Source: Dysgonomonas sp. UBA5412 (lineage in GTDB: Bacteria; Bacteroidota; Bacteroidia; Bacteroidales; Dysgonomonadaceae). From it: a DNA stretch of 64,000 bases. Below, one piece after another: positions 36,634 to 45,927 of this stretch (positions are counted from its first letter, which is position 1; each line of letters starts with the position of its first letter). Under the pieces are notes generated by a model that saw only the letters and a program-made list of their open reading frames with translations, was not told where the DNA came from and ran no database searches. Position numbers and translations under genes: made by a program. The stretch is taken from the NCBI GenBank assembly GCA_002409595.1, contig DHNQ01000010.1, forward strand, positions 62,001 through 126,000, given 5' to 3'.

Positions 36634-38976
36634 TTATTTTTTCTTCGTTCTGCCTTTACCCTTTGCTTTTGTTGCCGGCTTAGTTTCAGTTTCATTTACT
36701 ATTTTCATAGCTGCATCAAAATCTAGGCTTTCCGGAGCAGTTCCCTTAGGTATTTTATAATTACTTTTTTTGTAAGAGATGTATGGCCCATATCTTCCGT
36801 TCAGAATTTGCAAATCTTCATCTTCCGTAAAGATTTTTATAAGTTTCTCAGCATCCTTTTTCCTTTTCTCTTCAATGAGAGGGATTGCATCTTCGATGCT
36901 CACACTGTAAGGATCATACCCTTTTGACAGTGAAATAAATTTTCCATCATGCTTGATATACGGTCCAAAACGTCCCGTACTCACACTTACTTCTTTCTCC
37001 TCATATTCACCTATTGTACGAGGAAGTTGGAACAATTTGAGAGCCTCTTCGAGTGTTATTGTAGTTATTGATTGATTCTTTTGTAGACCGGCAAATTGGG
37101 GTTTTTCTTCATCTTCTTGTACTCCAATCTGTGCCATTGGACCAAAGCGTCCGATTTTAACAGAAACCTGACGTCCCGTTTTAGGATCTTTACCAAGTAT
37201 TCTTTCCCCAATCTTATGGTCTGTTTGCATATTTGTTGCAGATTCTACGACCGGGTGAAATACTTTATAAAACTTATCTATCAGTTTTGTCCAATTCTCT
37301 TCGCCTTCTGCCACGTGGTCAAATTCTTTCTCCACGTTAGCTGTAAAGTTATAATCAAGAATATCAGGAAAGTATTCAGTCAAAAAGTCATTGACTACAA
37401 TACCGGTATCAGTTGGGCATAACTTACCCTTGTCTGCTCCAGTTATTTCTGTTTTTTCAATATCGGATATCTTGTTCTTTTTTAGAGTCAATATATTATA
37501 TTTTCTCTCAGTCCCTTCTATATTTGATTTTTCTACATATTCTCGGTTCTGAATAGTTGAAATAGTAGGAGCGTATGTTGACGGACGTCCTATCCCTAAC
37601 TCTTCCAGCTTACGTACCAATGCAGCTTCACTATATCTACTCGGACGTTGAGTAAATCGTTCTGTAGCTGTGGATTCTTTTAATTCCAGAGTCTCTTTTA
37701 CTTTGACCGATGGCAATAAGCTTGTATCGCTGTCTATATTTTCGTCATCAGTGCCTTCGAGATATACATGCAAAAATCCATCGAACTTAATAACTTCTCC
37801 TATTGCAGAAAATCTAAGCGTCTTATTATTGGAAATGCCAATCGTTATTGTTGTTTTTTCCAGTTCAGCATCAGCCATTTGAGAAGCAACTGTTCTTTTC
37901 CAAATCAGATCATATAATTTTTTTTCCTGAGCTGTTCCCGATACAGTATGTTCCGACATATATGTAGGGCGGATAGCCTCGTGGGCTTCTTGTGCACCTT
38001 TACTTTTTGTAGAGAATTTACGTACTTTAGAATATTGCTTACCGTATACCGATTCTATCTCGTTTCGAGCAGTATTAATTGCTAGGTCAGATAAATTGAC
38101 TGAGTCGGTACGCATATATGTGATTTTCCCCGACTCGTATAGCTTTTGAGCTACCATCATTGTCATTGATACGGGGAAGCCTAATTTACGAGATGCTTCT
38201 TGTTGTAATGTAGAAGTAGTGAAAGGTGCAGCCGGAGATTTTTTCATTGGCTTGGTTTCCACATCTTCTACTACAAATGATGCGTCTTCCAAACTTTTAA
38301 GAAAATCAAGAGCTTCTTCTTTTGTTTTGAGACGTTTGTTTAGTTCTGTTTTTATTTCTGTTTCCACTCCATTTTCTTTGGTAATGAAAATGGCTGTAAC
38401 TCGATATGATGCTTCTGCCTTAAATGCTTGAATTTCTCTTTCTCTCTCTACAATAAGTCTTACTGCTACCGACTGTACACGACCTGCTGATAATGCCGGC
38501 TTTACTTTGCGCCAAAGTACCGGCGATAGTTCAAATCCTACAATGCGATCCAATACACGGCGGGCTTGCTGTGCATCTACTAGGTTTATATCTATTTTTC
38601 GTGGATTTTCTATAGCATGCAGTATCGCATCCTTAGTTATTTCATGGAATGCAATTCTCTTGGTTTTCTTTTCGTCAAGCTTAAGCGTTTTAAATAAGTG
38701 CCATGATATTGCTTCTCCTTCCCGGTCTTCATCGGAAGCCAGCCATACTGTTTCAGCGTCTTTTGCTGCTTTTTTTAGCTCGTCTACCACCTTTTTTTTG
38801 TCGCTCGGAACTTCATATATAGGTGTAAAGCCATTGTCTATATCAATTCCAAGGTCTTTTTTCTTCAAATCTCGTATATGTCCATAGCTAGACATAACTT
38901 TGAAATCTTTACCCAGAAATTTTTCAATGGTTTTGGCTTTTGCCGGAGACTCAACTATCACTAAATTTTTTTGCAT
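36634..38976 (-). CDS. topA: DNA topoisomerase I
   Basis: The 780-residue type IA topoisomerase relaxes negative supercoils. It has the TOPRIM start KNLVIVESPAKAKTIEKFLG, ASDEDREGEAISWH, the active-site Tyr in ITYMRTDSVNLS, and a C-terminal part without zinc ribbons but with several GRFGPYIKHDGK/GRYGPYISYKKS-type repeats, the Gram-negative Bacteroidetes arrangement. The tail is Lys-rich (KAKGKGRTKKK). A candidate -7 element is 84 bases upstream. It heads a minus-strand run of six genes. Confidence 0.97.
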   Translation of the reverse strand: MQKNLVIVESPAKAKTIEKFLGKDFKVMSSYGHIRDLKKKDLGIDIDNGFTPIYEVPSDKKKVVDELKKAAKDAETVWLASDEDREGEAISWHLFKTLKLDEKKTKRIAFHEITKDAILHAIENPRKIDINLVDAQQARRVLDRIVGFELSPVLWRKVKPALSAGRVQSVAVRLIVEREREIQAFKAEASYRVTAIFITKENGVETEIKTELNKRLKTKEEALDFLKSLEDASFVVEDVETKPMKKSPAAPFTTSTLQQEASRKLGFPVSMTMMVAQKLYESGKITYMRTDSVNLSDLAINTARNEIESVYGKQYSKVRKFSTKSKGAQEAHEAIRPTYMSEHTVSGTAQEKKLYDLIWKRTVASQMADAELEKTTITIGISNNKTLRFSAIGEVIKFDGFLHVYLEGTDDENIDSDTSLLPSVKVKETLELKESTATERFTQRPSRYSEAALVRKLEELGIGRPSTYAPTISTIQNREYVEKSNIEGTERKYNILTLKKNKISDIEKTEITGADKGKLCPTDTGIVVNDFLTEYFPDILDYNFTANVEKEFDHVAEGEENWTKLIDKFYKVFHPVVESATNMQTDHKIGERILGKDPKTGRQVSVKIGRFGPMAQIGVQEDEEKPQFAGLQKNQSITTITLEEALKLFQLPRTIGEYEEKEVSVSTGRFGPYIKHDGKFISLSKGYDPYSVSIEDAIPLIEEKRKKDAEKLIKIFTEDEDLQILNGRYGPYISYKKSNYKIPKGTAPESLDFDAAMKIVNETETKPATKAKGKGRTKKK

Positions 38977-39059
38977 ATTGAGGCTTGTCTTGTATTATTA
39001 AGGCAAGTCGTTATATATAAAGACTTACTTATAATATATTATTTTACTCTATTGAACCG

Positions 39060-39067
39060 CAAAAGTA
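39060..39067 (-). promoter_or_regulatory. Candidate -7 element of topA
   Basis: The minus strand reads TACTTTTG, matching TAnnTTTG, 83 bases before the topA start. No clear -33 element is at the usual spacing. Confidence 0.4.
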
Positions 39068-39163
39068 ATGATTTTGTTTTAAAAAGTAGTATAAAAAAGA
39101 TTTGATGCGTTGTACTTTATCTTTATTTGGATAAGATATGGGTCAGCTCTCATAATTTATCTT

Positions 39164-39171
39164 TAAATTTG
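39164..39171 (+). promoter_or_regulatory. Candidate -7 element of the LTA-synthase-like gene
   Basis: TAAATTTG matches TAnnTTTG and lies 30 bases before the start codon at 39202. The -33 region has no clear TTTG. Confidence 0.4.
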
Positions 39172-39201
39172 CCGCCTTTATTCAATCGAATATAAAACTA
39201 A

Positions 39202-41169
39202 ATGAAAAAAATAAAGATTAATATTCTATATGTAATATCAATACATATTCTCGCCTTGATATTTATGACATTGCAAAGGGTAATATTACTTGCTACCAAC
39301 TTGCAACATATTGCCGATGTAGATTCTAAATTAAGCTGGGTATCGTCGGCTCTGCTCAGGGGAGTTTGGTTTGATAATGTGATTGCTTGCTATATTTCTG
39401 CTTTGCCTTTAATTATATTATCTGTATTGGGGCTTTGTAATATTTCTAAAAAAGGAATATTCAACGTGTTCAATATATATTATATTATAATATATACTCT
39501 GGTTTTTGCTATAGGTATTGCAGATATACCTTATTTCAATTACTTTTTTAAACATCTTAACGCCTCTATTTTCAATTGGAATGAAGAGGGTAATGTAACT
39601 GCCGGAATGATACTTGAAGAAGCTTCCTATTACATATATATGGTTTTGTTTGTAATAGCTATCATTCTTTTTGGTTATCTGGTGTTTACGATAAGCAAAC
39701 GATTGCTGAGAAAAGATCAACAAAATATAAAAGCAAAGCAATATCTCATTTATGTGCCTGTCTGTTTAATCATTATGTTTTTGTGTCTGTTTGGAATCAG
39801 AGGTCGTTTTGGTTATAATCCGATAAGAACCAGCCAGGCTTATTTTTGTGATAACTCGTTTCTTAACCAATTAGGCATAAATCCATCTTTTTACTTTATG
39901 AGAGATGTAATGGAATCTTCGAAATCTCATCACAATCTGGATGCCCTCATCTCTGAAAGTGATGCTATATCCCTTATGCAGCAGGAGCTTGGCATATCTC
40001 AGAATGGGCAAAAGGAATATGTGTTTACGAGAAATGTTATTGCCGAAGGTACTCCCAAAGATATGAATGTAGTGTTGATTTTGATGGAGTCTATGTCTTA
40101 CGATCTATTGAATGTTCGTGAGAATGGAAAAGAAATTACTCCTTGCTTAAATAAACTAATAGATAAGTCATACTTCTTCGATAATTTCTATTCGGTAGGT
40201 ACACATACCAATCACGGTATATTGGCTACGTTGTATGGTTTGCCTGCACTTTCGGATCACAATATGATGAAGAATGTAGATATCCCTTTGTGTGAAGGGG
40301 TACCGTATATTTTACAACAGAAGAATTATAGGACAATGTTTTTTATGACACACGAAGCCCAGTATGACAATATGAATGCTTTCTTGCTCGAAAACGGCAT
40401 TGAGGAAGTGTATTCACAAGAGAATTATCCGCGTGAAAAGCGCAGGAATAGCTTCGGTGTGTCAGACGATTATCTGTTCGAATACGGTTTGAAGAAAATT
40501 ACTGAGAAATCAAAAGATGAAAAGCCTTTCTTTGCTACTTTACTTACTATTAGCAACCATCCTCCGTATGTTGTACCCGATGCATTTAAAGGGATAAGTG
40601 ACAATGGTCAATATCAGATTGTTGCTTTTGCAGACAATGCAATAGGACAGTTTATGCAAGAAGCAGAAAAAGAAGAATGGTTTAATAATACAATCTTTAT
40701 CTTACTCGGAGATCATGGTAAGATAGTCGGGTCTCAGACCTACGAAATGCCATTGTCTTACAATCATGTACCATGTATTATTTATTCTCCAAAGTTTCAT
40801 GATGCTCCTCGGCGATTTCAACAATTAGGAGAGCAAGTCGACGTTTTACCTACGCTGCTAGGTCTATTGAACCAATCATACGAGAATAGAACTTTTGGAG
40901 TTGATTTGTTTAGAGAAAAGAGACCTTATGTGTTCTTCTCGTCCGATGATGCGTTGGGCTGTATAAGTCCGGAATATTTTTTTACACATAATTTTAAAAC
41001 TAAAGTAGAGGGTTTGTACCGATATCCTGAAAATAGTTCTGAGAATATGATTTCCTCTCATCAAGCAGAGGCAGATACGATGCGTACATACTCTGCGGCT
41101 ATGTTTCAGACGGCAAGTTATATGTTCAAAAATAAATTAACCCGTGCTGAAATGGATAGAAAGAAGTAA
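39202..41169 (+). CDS. LTA-synthase-family sulfatase-like membrane phosphotransferase
   Basis: The 655-residue protein has five membrane helices in the first 200 residues and a periplasmic alkaline-phosphatase-fold domain: VVLILMESMSYDLL with a metal-binding Glu, FYSVGTHTNHGILATLYGLPAL with the likely catalytic Thr, FFATLLTISNHPPY, and ILLGDHGKIVG with the metal Asp-His pair. Such proteins move phosphoglycerol or phosphoethanolamine from a phospholipid to a surface glycan; Gram-negative members decorate LPS or periplasmic glucans. The acceptor here is not known. The gene stands alone, divergent from topA. Confidence 0.88.
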   Translation: MKKIKINILYVISIHILALIFMTLQRVILLATNLQHIADVDSKLSWVSSALLRGVWFDNVIACYISALPLIILSVLGLCNISKKGIFNVFNIYYIIIYTLVFAIGIADIPYFNYFFKHLNASIFNWNEEGNVTAGMILEEASYYIYMVLFVIAIILFGYLVFTISKRLLRKDQQNIKAKQYLIYVPVCLIIMFLCLFGIRGRFGYNPIRTSQAYFCDNSFLNQLGINPSFYFMRDVMESSKSHHNLDALISESDAISLMQQELGISQNGQKEYVFTRNVIAEGTPKDMNVVLILMESMSYDLLNVRENGKEITPCLNKLIDKSYFFDNFYSVGTHTNHGILATLYGLPALSDHNMMKNVDIPLCEGVPYILQQKNYRTMFFMTHEAQYDNMNAFLLENGIEEVYSQENYPREKRRNSFGVSDDYLFEYGLKKITEKSKDEKPFFATLLTISNHPPYVVPDAFKGISDNGQYQIVAFADNAIGQFMQEAEKEEWFNNTIFILLGDHGKIVGSQTYEMPLSYNHVPCIIYSPKFHDAPRRFQQLGEQVDVLPTLLGLLNQSYENRTFGVDLFREKRPYVFFSSDDALGCISPEYFFTHNFKTKVEGLYRYPENSSENMISSHQAEADTMRTYSAAMFQTASYMFKNKLTRAEMDRKK

Positions 41170-41264
41170 AATATACTTTCAATTTTAGTTGTTTTTTATA
41201 TACGATAATCGCGATTGACTGTGCTAAATGGCATTCTTTGTATATATAAATTTATCTTCTAAAT

Positions 41265-41299
41265 AACTTGTAACTTGTATCTGGCAACTTGCAACTTTT
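41265..41299 (+). repeat. Five tandem heptamers AACTTGT-type upstream of ileS
   Basis: Five 7-base units lie back to back: AACTTGT, AACTTGT, ATCTGGC, AACTTGC, AACTTTT. The array ends 3 bases before the -7 element of ileS, so its third unit supplies the -33 position. Confidence 0.85.
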
Positions 41300-41310
41300 T
41301 ACTATCTTTG
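41280..41310 (+). promoter_or_regulatory. Promoter of ileS
   Basis: TATCTTTG at 41303-41310 matches the -7 consensus. TCTG at 41280-41283, three of four bases of TTTG, lies 19 bases upstream, inside the heptamer array. The start codon follows 35 bases after the -7 element. Confidence 0.65.
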
Positions 41311-41345
41311 TCCTCAATTTTTTTAAGGAAGTTTAAATACACACT

Positions 41346-44300
41346 ATGAGCAAGCAGTTTTCTGAATACAATAGGTTTAACCTATCCGATATCAATAAAG
41401 AAATATTGGAGAAATGGGATAAAGAGAACATATTCCAACAGAGTCTGGATATGCGTGCCGGAGCACCATCATTTGTCTTTTACGAAGGACCTCCGTCTGC
41501 TAACGGAATGCCCGGTATTCATCATGTAATGGCACGTGCCGTAAAAGATATTTTTTGCCGTTACAAGACAATGAAAGGCTTCTTGGTAAATCGTAAAGCC
41601 GGTTGGGATACTCATGGATTGCCGGTTGAACTTGCTGTTGAGAAAAAACTGGGTATAACAAAAGAAGATATTGGAAAGAAAATATCTGTACAAGAATATA
41701 ATGATGCCTGCCGTAAGGAGGTAATGAAATATACAGGTGAGTGGGAAAACCTTACTCGCATTATGGGATATTGGGTCGATATGAAAGACCCGTATATCAC
41801 TTATGATAGTCGCTACATAGAAACATTATGGTTCTTGCTGAAAGAATTGTATAAAAAAGGATTCTTATATAAAGGATATACAATACAACCATATTCGCCA
41901 GCTGCCGGTACCGGATTAAGTACTCACGAGCTAAATCAACCTGGAGCATATCGCGATGTAAAAGATACGACTTGTGTAGCTCAGTTTAAAATAAAGTCGC
42001 CAAAAGCGGAGATGTCTCAGTTTGGAGAAGCTTATTTCCTTGCATGGACTACTACTCCTTGGACTTTGCCTTCGAATACAGCATTGGCTGTGGGACCCGA
42101 TATTACATATGTAGCTGTTCAAACATATAATCCTTATACTGGAAACAAGATGACTGCTGTAATGGCAAAATCTCTTCTTTACAGTATGTTTAATGAGAAA
42201 GCTAAAGATGTATCTCTTGACGAATATAAGCAAGGAGATAAACTGATCCCTTATAATGTAATAGGAGAATGGAAAGGGCGAGATCTTGCCGGCATGGAAT
42301 ATGAACAACTTATACCTTGGGTCAATCCCGGTGAAAATGCGTTTAAAGTTCTTACGGGAGATTTTGTTACTACCGAAGATGGTACAGGTATCGTACATAT
42401 AGCACCTACATTTGGTGCAGATGATGCCAGAGTGGCAAAAGCTAATGATGTTCCTGCTCTGTTGCTTTTGGATAAGGATGGCAACCAACGTCCGATGGTA
42501 GACCTTACCGGAAAATATTTCCGGATAGAAGATCTTGATTCTGAGTATTTGAAAGCAAATGTAAATGTAGATTTATATAAAGAGTATGCCGGACGCTATG
42601 TCAAGAATGAATATGACGATACATTACCTGCCGATGCCAATACTTTAGATATTGATATTTGTGTGATGTTGAAGCTGGCAAATCAGGCTTTCAAAATAGA
42701 ACGTCATGTGCATAATTACCCTCATTGTTGGCGTACCGATAAACCGGTGCTTTACTATCCGTTAGACAGTTGGTTTATACGGACTACTGCTAGCCGCGAT
42801 CGATTGATAGAATTGAATAAAACAATCAACTGGAAGCCTGAATCTACAGGGTCGGGACGTTTTGGAAAATGGCTTGAGAATCTTCAAGACTGGAATCTTA
42901 GTCGTAGTCGTTATTGGGGAACTCCGCTACCAATCTGGAGAACAGAAGATGGTAAAGAAGAAAAATGTATAGGTTCTGTAAAAGAACTATATACAGAAAT
43001 GCAGAAAGCAATAGAAGCTGGCTTTATGACAGAAATGCCATGGACGGGTTTTGAGCTTGGTAATCTGGATAAAGCTAATTATGAGAAGCTTGACCTTCAT
43101 CGCCCTTATGTAGATAATATTATATTAGTTTCGGATTCGGGTCAACCGATGAAACGCGAAACTGATCTTATAGATGTATGGTTCGATTCGGGTGCGATGC
43201 CTTTCGCTCAAGTATTTTATCCTAATATATCGGAAGACGAGTTTAAGAAAGTCTATCCGGCTGATTTCATTGCAGAAGGCGTAGACCAAACGCGAGGTTG
43301 GTTCTTTACGTTGCATGCAATCTCTACTATGTTTAAGGATAGTATAGCATTTAAGAATGTAATTTCCAACGGTCTTGTATTAGATAAGAACGGTATGAAG
43401 ATGTCGAAACGTTTAGGAAATGCTGTCGATCCGTTTTCTACAATAGATAAATATGGCTCAGACCCTTTACGTTGGTATATGATAACTAATGCTTCGCCTT
43501 GGGATAATCTGAAGTTTGATATAGAAGGAGTTGAAGAAGTACGTCGCAAGTTCTTTGGTACATTATACAATACTTATTCGTTCTTTGCACTTTATGCCAA
43601 TGTGGATAAATTCACTTTTAGCGAAGATTTAATCCCGGTGGATCAAAGACCGGAAATAGATCGATGGGTAATCTCATTACTGAATACATTGGTTAAAGAT
43701 GTTGATGAATATTATGAGGCTTATGAACCTACAAAGGCAGGGCGTGCAATCTCAGATTTTGTAAATGACAATTTGAGTAACTGGTATGTTCGTCTCAACA
43801 GAAAACGCTTTTGGGGTGGTGAAATGACAAAGGATAAATTGTCTGCCTATCAGACTCTTTATACATGTCTTGAGACTGTGGCTAAACTAATGTCTCCTAT
43901 ATCTCCATTCTATGCAGATAAGCTTTATTGTGATCTGATTGCAGTAACAGAACGAGATAATGTTTCTTCAGTGCATTTAGCAAATTTCCCTTCGTATGAA
44001 CCATTAGTGGTTGATAAGCGTTTAGAGGAGCGTATGCAAATAGCACAAGATATTTCATCAGCAGTTTTGGCTCTTCGCCGTAAGGAAAGTGTGAAAGTAC
44101 GTCAGCCTTTGATGCAGATAATGATTCCGATTCTGAATAAATCTCAGGAAGAAGATATTGAAGCTGTTCGTGATTTGATATTAGGAGAAGTTAATGTTAA
44201 GAAATTGACATACGTAGGAGGCTCTGATGGTATTTTTGTGAAGAAGGTAAAACCCGATTTTAAAAAATTAGGACCAAGATATGGAAAGATAATGAAACAA

Positions 44301-44759
44301 TTGGCTGTTGAGGTTCAAAGCATGTCTCAAGATGCGATTGCTTCGTTAGAAAAGGAAGGACAATATACTTTTGCGATAGAAGGTCAACAAGCTACTATTG
44401 AACTGCCTGATGTAGAGATTATATCGGAAGATATACCAGGATGGTTAGTTGCAAATGCAGGGAAGTTGACTGTTGCTTTAGATGTTACAGTAACAGACGA
44501 TTTGAAAAAAGAAGGTATTGCCCGCGAACTTATAAATCGCATTCAGAATATACGCAAATCGAATGGTTATGATATAACCGATAGGATTAATGTAAGAATA
44601 TCGGATGTTGAGCAGGTAAAAGCAGCGGTGTCTGAATATAAAGATTACATCGCATCACAAGTTTTGGCCGATAGTGTAGAACTAGCTGATGTTTCGAATG
44701 GACAAGAAATAGATCTGGATGATTATATTTTGACTGTATCTGTCGATAAAGTCGGATAA
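41346..44759 (+). CDS. ileS: Isoleucyl-tRNA synthetase, eukaryote-like (IleS2) type
   Basis: The 1137-residue class I synthetase charges tRNA-Ile. The HIGH signature appears as GMPGIHHVMAR near residue 58, the editing domain holds AWTTTPWTLPSNTAL, and the KMSKS loop is KMSKR in NGMKMSKRLGNAV near 686. The long C-terminal region lacks the zinc-binding cysteines of the E. coli type. Sequence and length place it with the eukaryote-like clade, members of which are often less sensitive to mupirocin; that trait is inference here. It heads the transcript ileS, DksA-like, lspA, DUF4296. Confidence 0.97.
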   Translation: MSKQFSEYNRFNLSDINKEILEKWDKENIFQQSLDMRAGAPSFVFYEGPPSANGMPGIHHVMARAVKDIFCRYKTMKGFLVNRKAGWDTHGLPVELAVEKKLGITKEDIGKKISVQEYNDACRKEVMKYTGEWENLTRIMGYWVDMKDPYITYDSRYIETLWFLLKELYKKGFLYKGYTIQPYSPAAGTGLSTHELNQPGAYRDVKDTTCVAQFKIKSPKAEMSQFGEAYFLAWTTTPWTLPSNTALAVGPDITYVAVQTYNPYTGNKMTAVMAKSLLYSMFNEKAKDVSLDEYKQGDKLIPYNVIGEWKGRDLAGMEYEQLIPWVNPGENAFKVLTGDFVTTEDGTGIVHIAPTFGADDARVAKANDVPALLLLDKDGNQRPMVDLTGKYFRIEDLDSEYLKANVNVDLYKEYAGRYVKNEYDDTLPADANTLDIDICVMLKLANQAFKIERHVHNYPHCWRTDKPVLYYPLDSWFIRTTASRDRLIELNKTINWKPESTGSGRFGKWLENLQDWNLSRSRYWGTPLPIWRTEDGKEEKCIGSVKELYTEMQKAIEAGFMTEMPWTGFELGNLDKANYEKLDLHRPYVDNIILVSDSGQPMKRETDLIDVWFDSGAMPFAQVFYPNISEDEFKKVYPADFIAEGVDQTRGWFFTLHAISTMFKDSIAFKNVISNGLVLDKNGMKMSKRLGNAVDPFSTIDKYGSDPLRWYMITNASPWDNLKFDIEGVEEVRRKFFGTLYNTYSFFALYANVDKFTFSEDLIPVDQRPEIDRWVISLLNTLVKDVDEYYEAYEPTKAGRAISDFVNDNLSNWYVRLNRKRFWGGEMTKDKLSAYQTLYTCLETVAKLMSPISPFYADKLYCDLIAVTERDNVSSVHLANFPSYEPLVVDKRLEERMQIAQDISSAVLALRRKESVKVRQPLMQIMIPILNKSQEEDIEAVRDLILGEVNVKKLTYVGGSDGIFVKKVKPDFKKLGPRYGKIMKQLAVEVQSMSQDAIASLEKEGQYTFAIEGQQATIELPDVEIISEDIPGWLVANAGKLTVALDVTVTDDLKKEGIARELINRIQNIRKSNGYDITDRINVRISDVEQVKAAVSEYKDYIASQVLADSVELADVSNGQEIDLDDYILTVSVDKVG

Positions 44760-44821
44760 AACGATTATCTTTAGTAAAATTACAAATAGAACAGGATGTT
44801 TAACTTTTTAAAATTAAAGTT

Positions 44822-45202
44822 ATGGCAGAAAAAACAAGATACACGGATGAGGAATTAAAAGAATTCCGCGATATTATTATGGAAAAGTTAGAGAAGGCTC
44901 GCAAAGAATATGAAGAGCTGAGAGCTGCTATAACCAATACCGATGGTAATGATGTTACTGATACATCGCCTACCTTTAAAGTTTTGGAAGAGGGAGCATC
45001 TACCTTGTCAAAAGAAGAGGCCGGACGTTTGGCTCAACGCCAGATGAAGTTTATACAAAACTTACAATCGGCACTTATTCGCATCGAGAATAAAACGTAT
45101 GGTATTTGCCGCGAAACAGGCAAGCTTATACCAAAAGAGCGCTTGCGTGCAGTACCTCATGCTACTCTTAGCATCGAAGCTAAAAATAGCGGTGTTAAAT
45201 AA
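44822..45202 (+). CDS. DksA/TraR-family protein with a degenerate zinc finger
   Basis: The 126-residue protein has the coiled-coil hairpin of DksA/TraR (residues about 10-85, LKEFRDIIMEKLEKARKEYEEL) and the C-terminal motif YGICRETGKLIPKERLRAVPHA. In E. coli DksA the finger has four cysteines; here only the first remains, so no zinc site can form. Other family members change transcription initiation by reaching into the RNA polymerase secondary channel with ppGpp. The usual acidic DxxDxA tip is also not evident. It lies between ileS and lspA in a conserved Bacteroidales order. Confidence 0.87.
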   Translation: MAEKTRYTDEELKEFRDIIMEKLEKARKEYEELRAAITNTDGNDVTDTSPTFKVLEEGASTLSKEEAGRLAQRQMKFIQNLQSALIRIENKTYGICRETGKLIPKERLRAVPHATLSIEAKNSGVK

Positions 45203-45225
45203 CGAATAAGATGAATTATGGGAAT

Positions 45226-45270
45226 GAAGAAAAAATAGATGCGTAAAACTTCTGTTTTTTCTTCGTTTTC
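45226..45270 (+). terminator. Hairpin between the DksA-like gene and lspA
   Basis: GAAGAAAAAATAGA at 45226-45239 pairs with 45251-45264 with one G-T pair, around an 11-base loop, and a T-rich stretch follows. As lspA starts 28 bases later and is probably in the same transcript, this may reduce rather than end transcription. Confidence 0.65.
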
Positions 45271-45298
45271 TTTAAGGCAATAAGTTAAAGTTTAATAT

Positions 45299-45925
45299 AT
45301 GGATAATAAAAATAGAGGACTGGTTGCAATACTGGTTATAGCCTTAGTTATAATTGTAGATCAAGCCTCTAAGATTTGGGTTAAAACCAATATGTCGCTA
45401 TATGAAAGTATTGAAGTTTTCAATTGGTTTAAAATCTATTTTGTAGAGAATAATGGTATGGCTTTTGGTATGGAAGTTGGAGGGAAATTGTTTCTATCCC
45501 TATTTCGGATCATTGCTATATTCTTTATCGGATATTATCTGTATACATTGGTGAAAAATCAATATTCGAAAGGTTATATTGCTTGTGTTGCCCTTATTTT
45601 AGCAGGAGCTTTTGGGAATATAATTGATAGTATATTCTATGGAGAAATATTTTCAGCCAGTTATCAGGGACATGTTGCATCATTTGTTTCTCTCGGCGAG
45701 GGATATTCCAGTTGGTTGCATGGAAAAGTTGTAGATATGCTTTATTTTCCATTGATTAATGGTACATTTCCATCCTGGTTTCCAGTTTGGGGTGGAGAAG
45801 ATTTTATATTCTTTAGCCCTATATTCAATATTGCCGATTCTGCTATTACAGTAGGTATTTTTCTTCTTCTTATTTTTTACCATAAGACATTATCAGTATC
45901 TTTGGAAAAAAAAGATAGAACCTGA
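45299..45925 (+). CDS. lspA: Prolipoprotein signal peptidase LspA
   Basis: The 208-residue inner membrane aspartic protease removes signal peptides from lipoproteins. It has four membrane helices and the catalytic aspartates Asp110 (AGAFGNIIDSIFYG) and Asp180 (FNIADSAITVG), with the family start IVDQASKIWVK. It is longer than the E. coli enzyme (about 164 residues) because of an insert between the two catalytic segments (about 115-170), which is usual in Bacteroidetes. The DUF4296 lipoprotein gene follows after 2 bases. Confidence 0.96.
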   Translation: MDNKNRGLVAILVIALVIIVDQASKIWVKTNMSLYESIEVFNWFKIYFVENNGMAFGMEVGGKLFLSLFRIIAIFFIGYYLYTLVKNQYSKGYIACVALILAGAFGNIIDSIFYGEIFSASYQGHVASFVSLGEGYSSWLHGKVVDMLYFPLINGTFPSWFPVWGGEDFIFFSPIFNIADSAITVGIFLLLIFYHKTLSVSLEKKDRT

Positions 45926-45927
45926 TT

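Noticed and set aside
41170..41345. T-box leader before ileS
   Set aside because: No T-box sequence or specifier hairpin is present; the gap holds the heptamer array and a normal promoter.
41931..42488. A 185-codon open frame on the minus strand inside ileS
   Set aside because: It lies wholly antisense to conserved synthetase codons and its product has no domain-like pattern.
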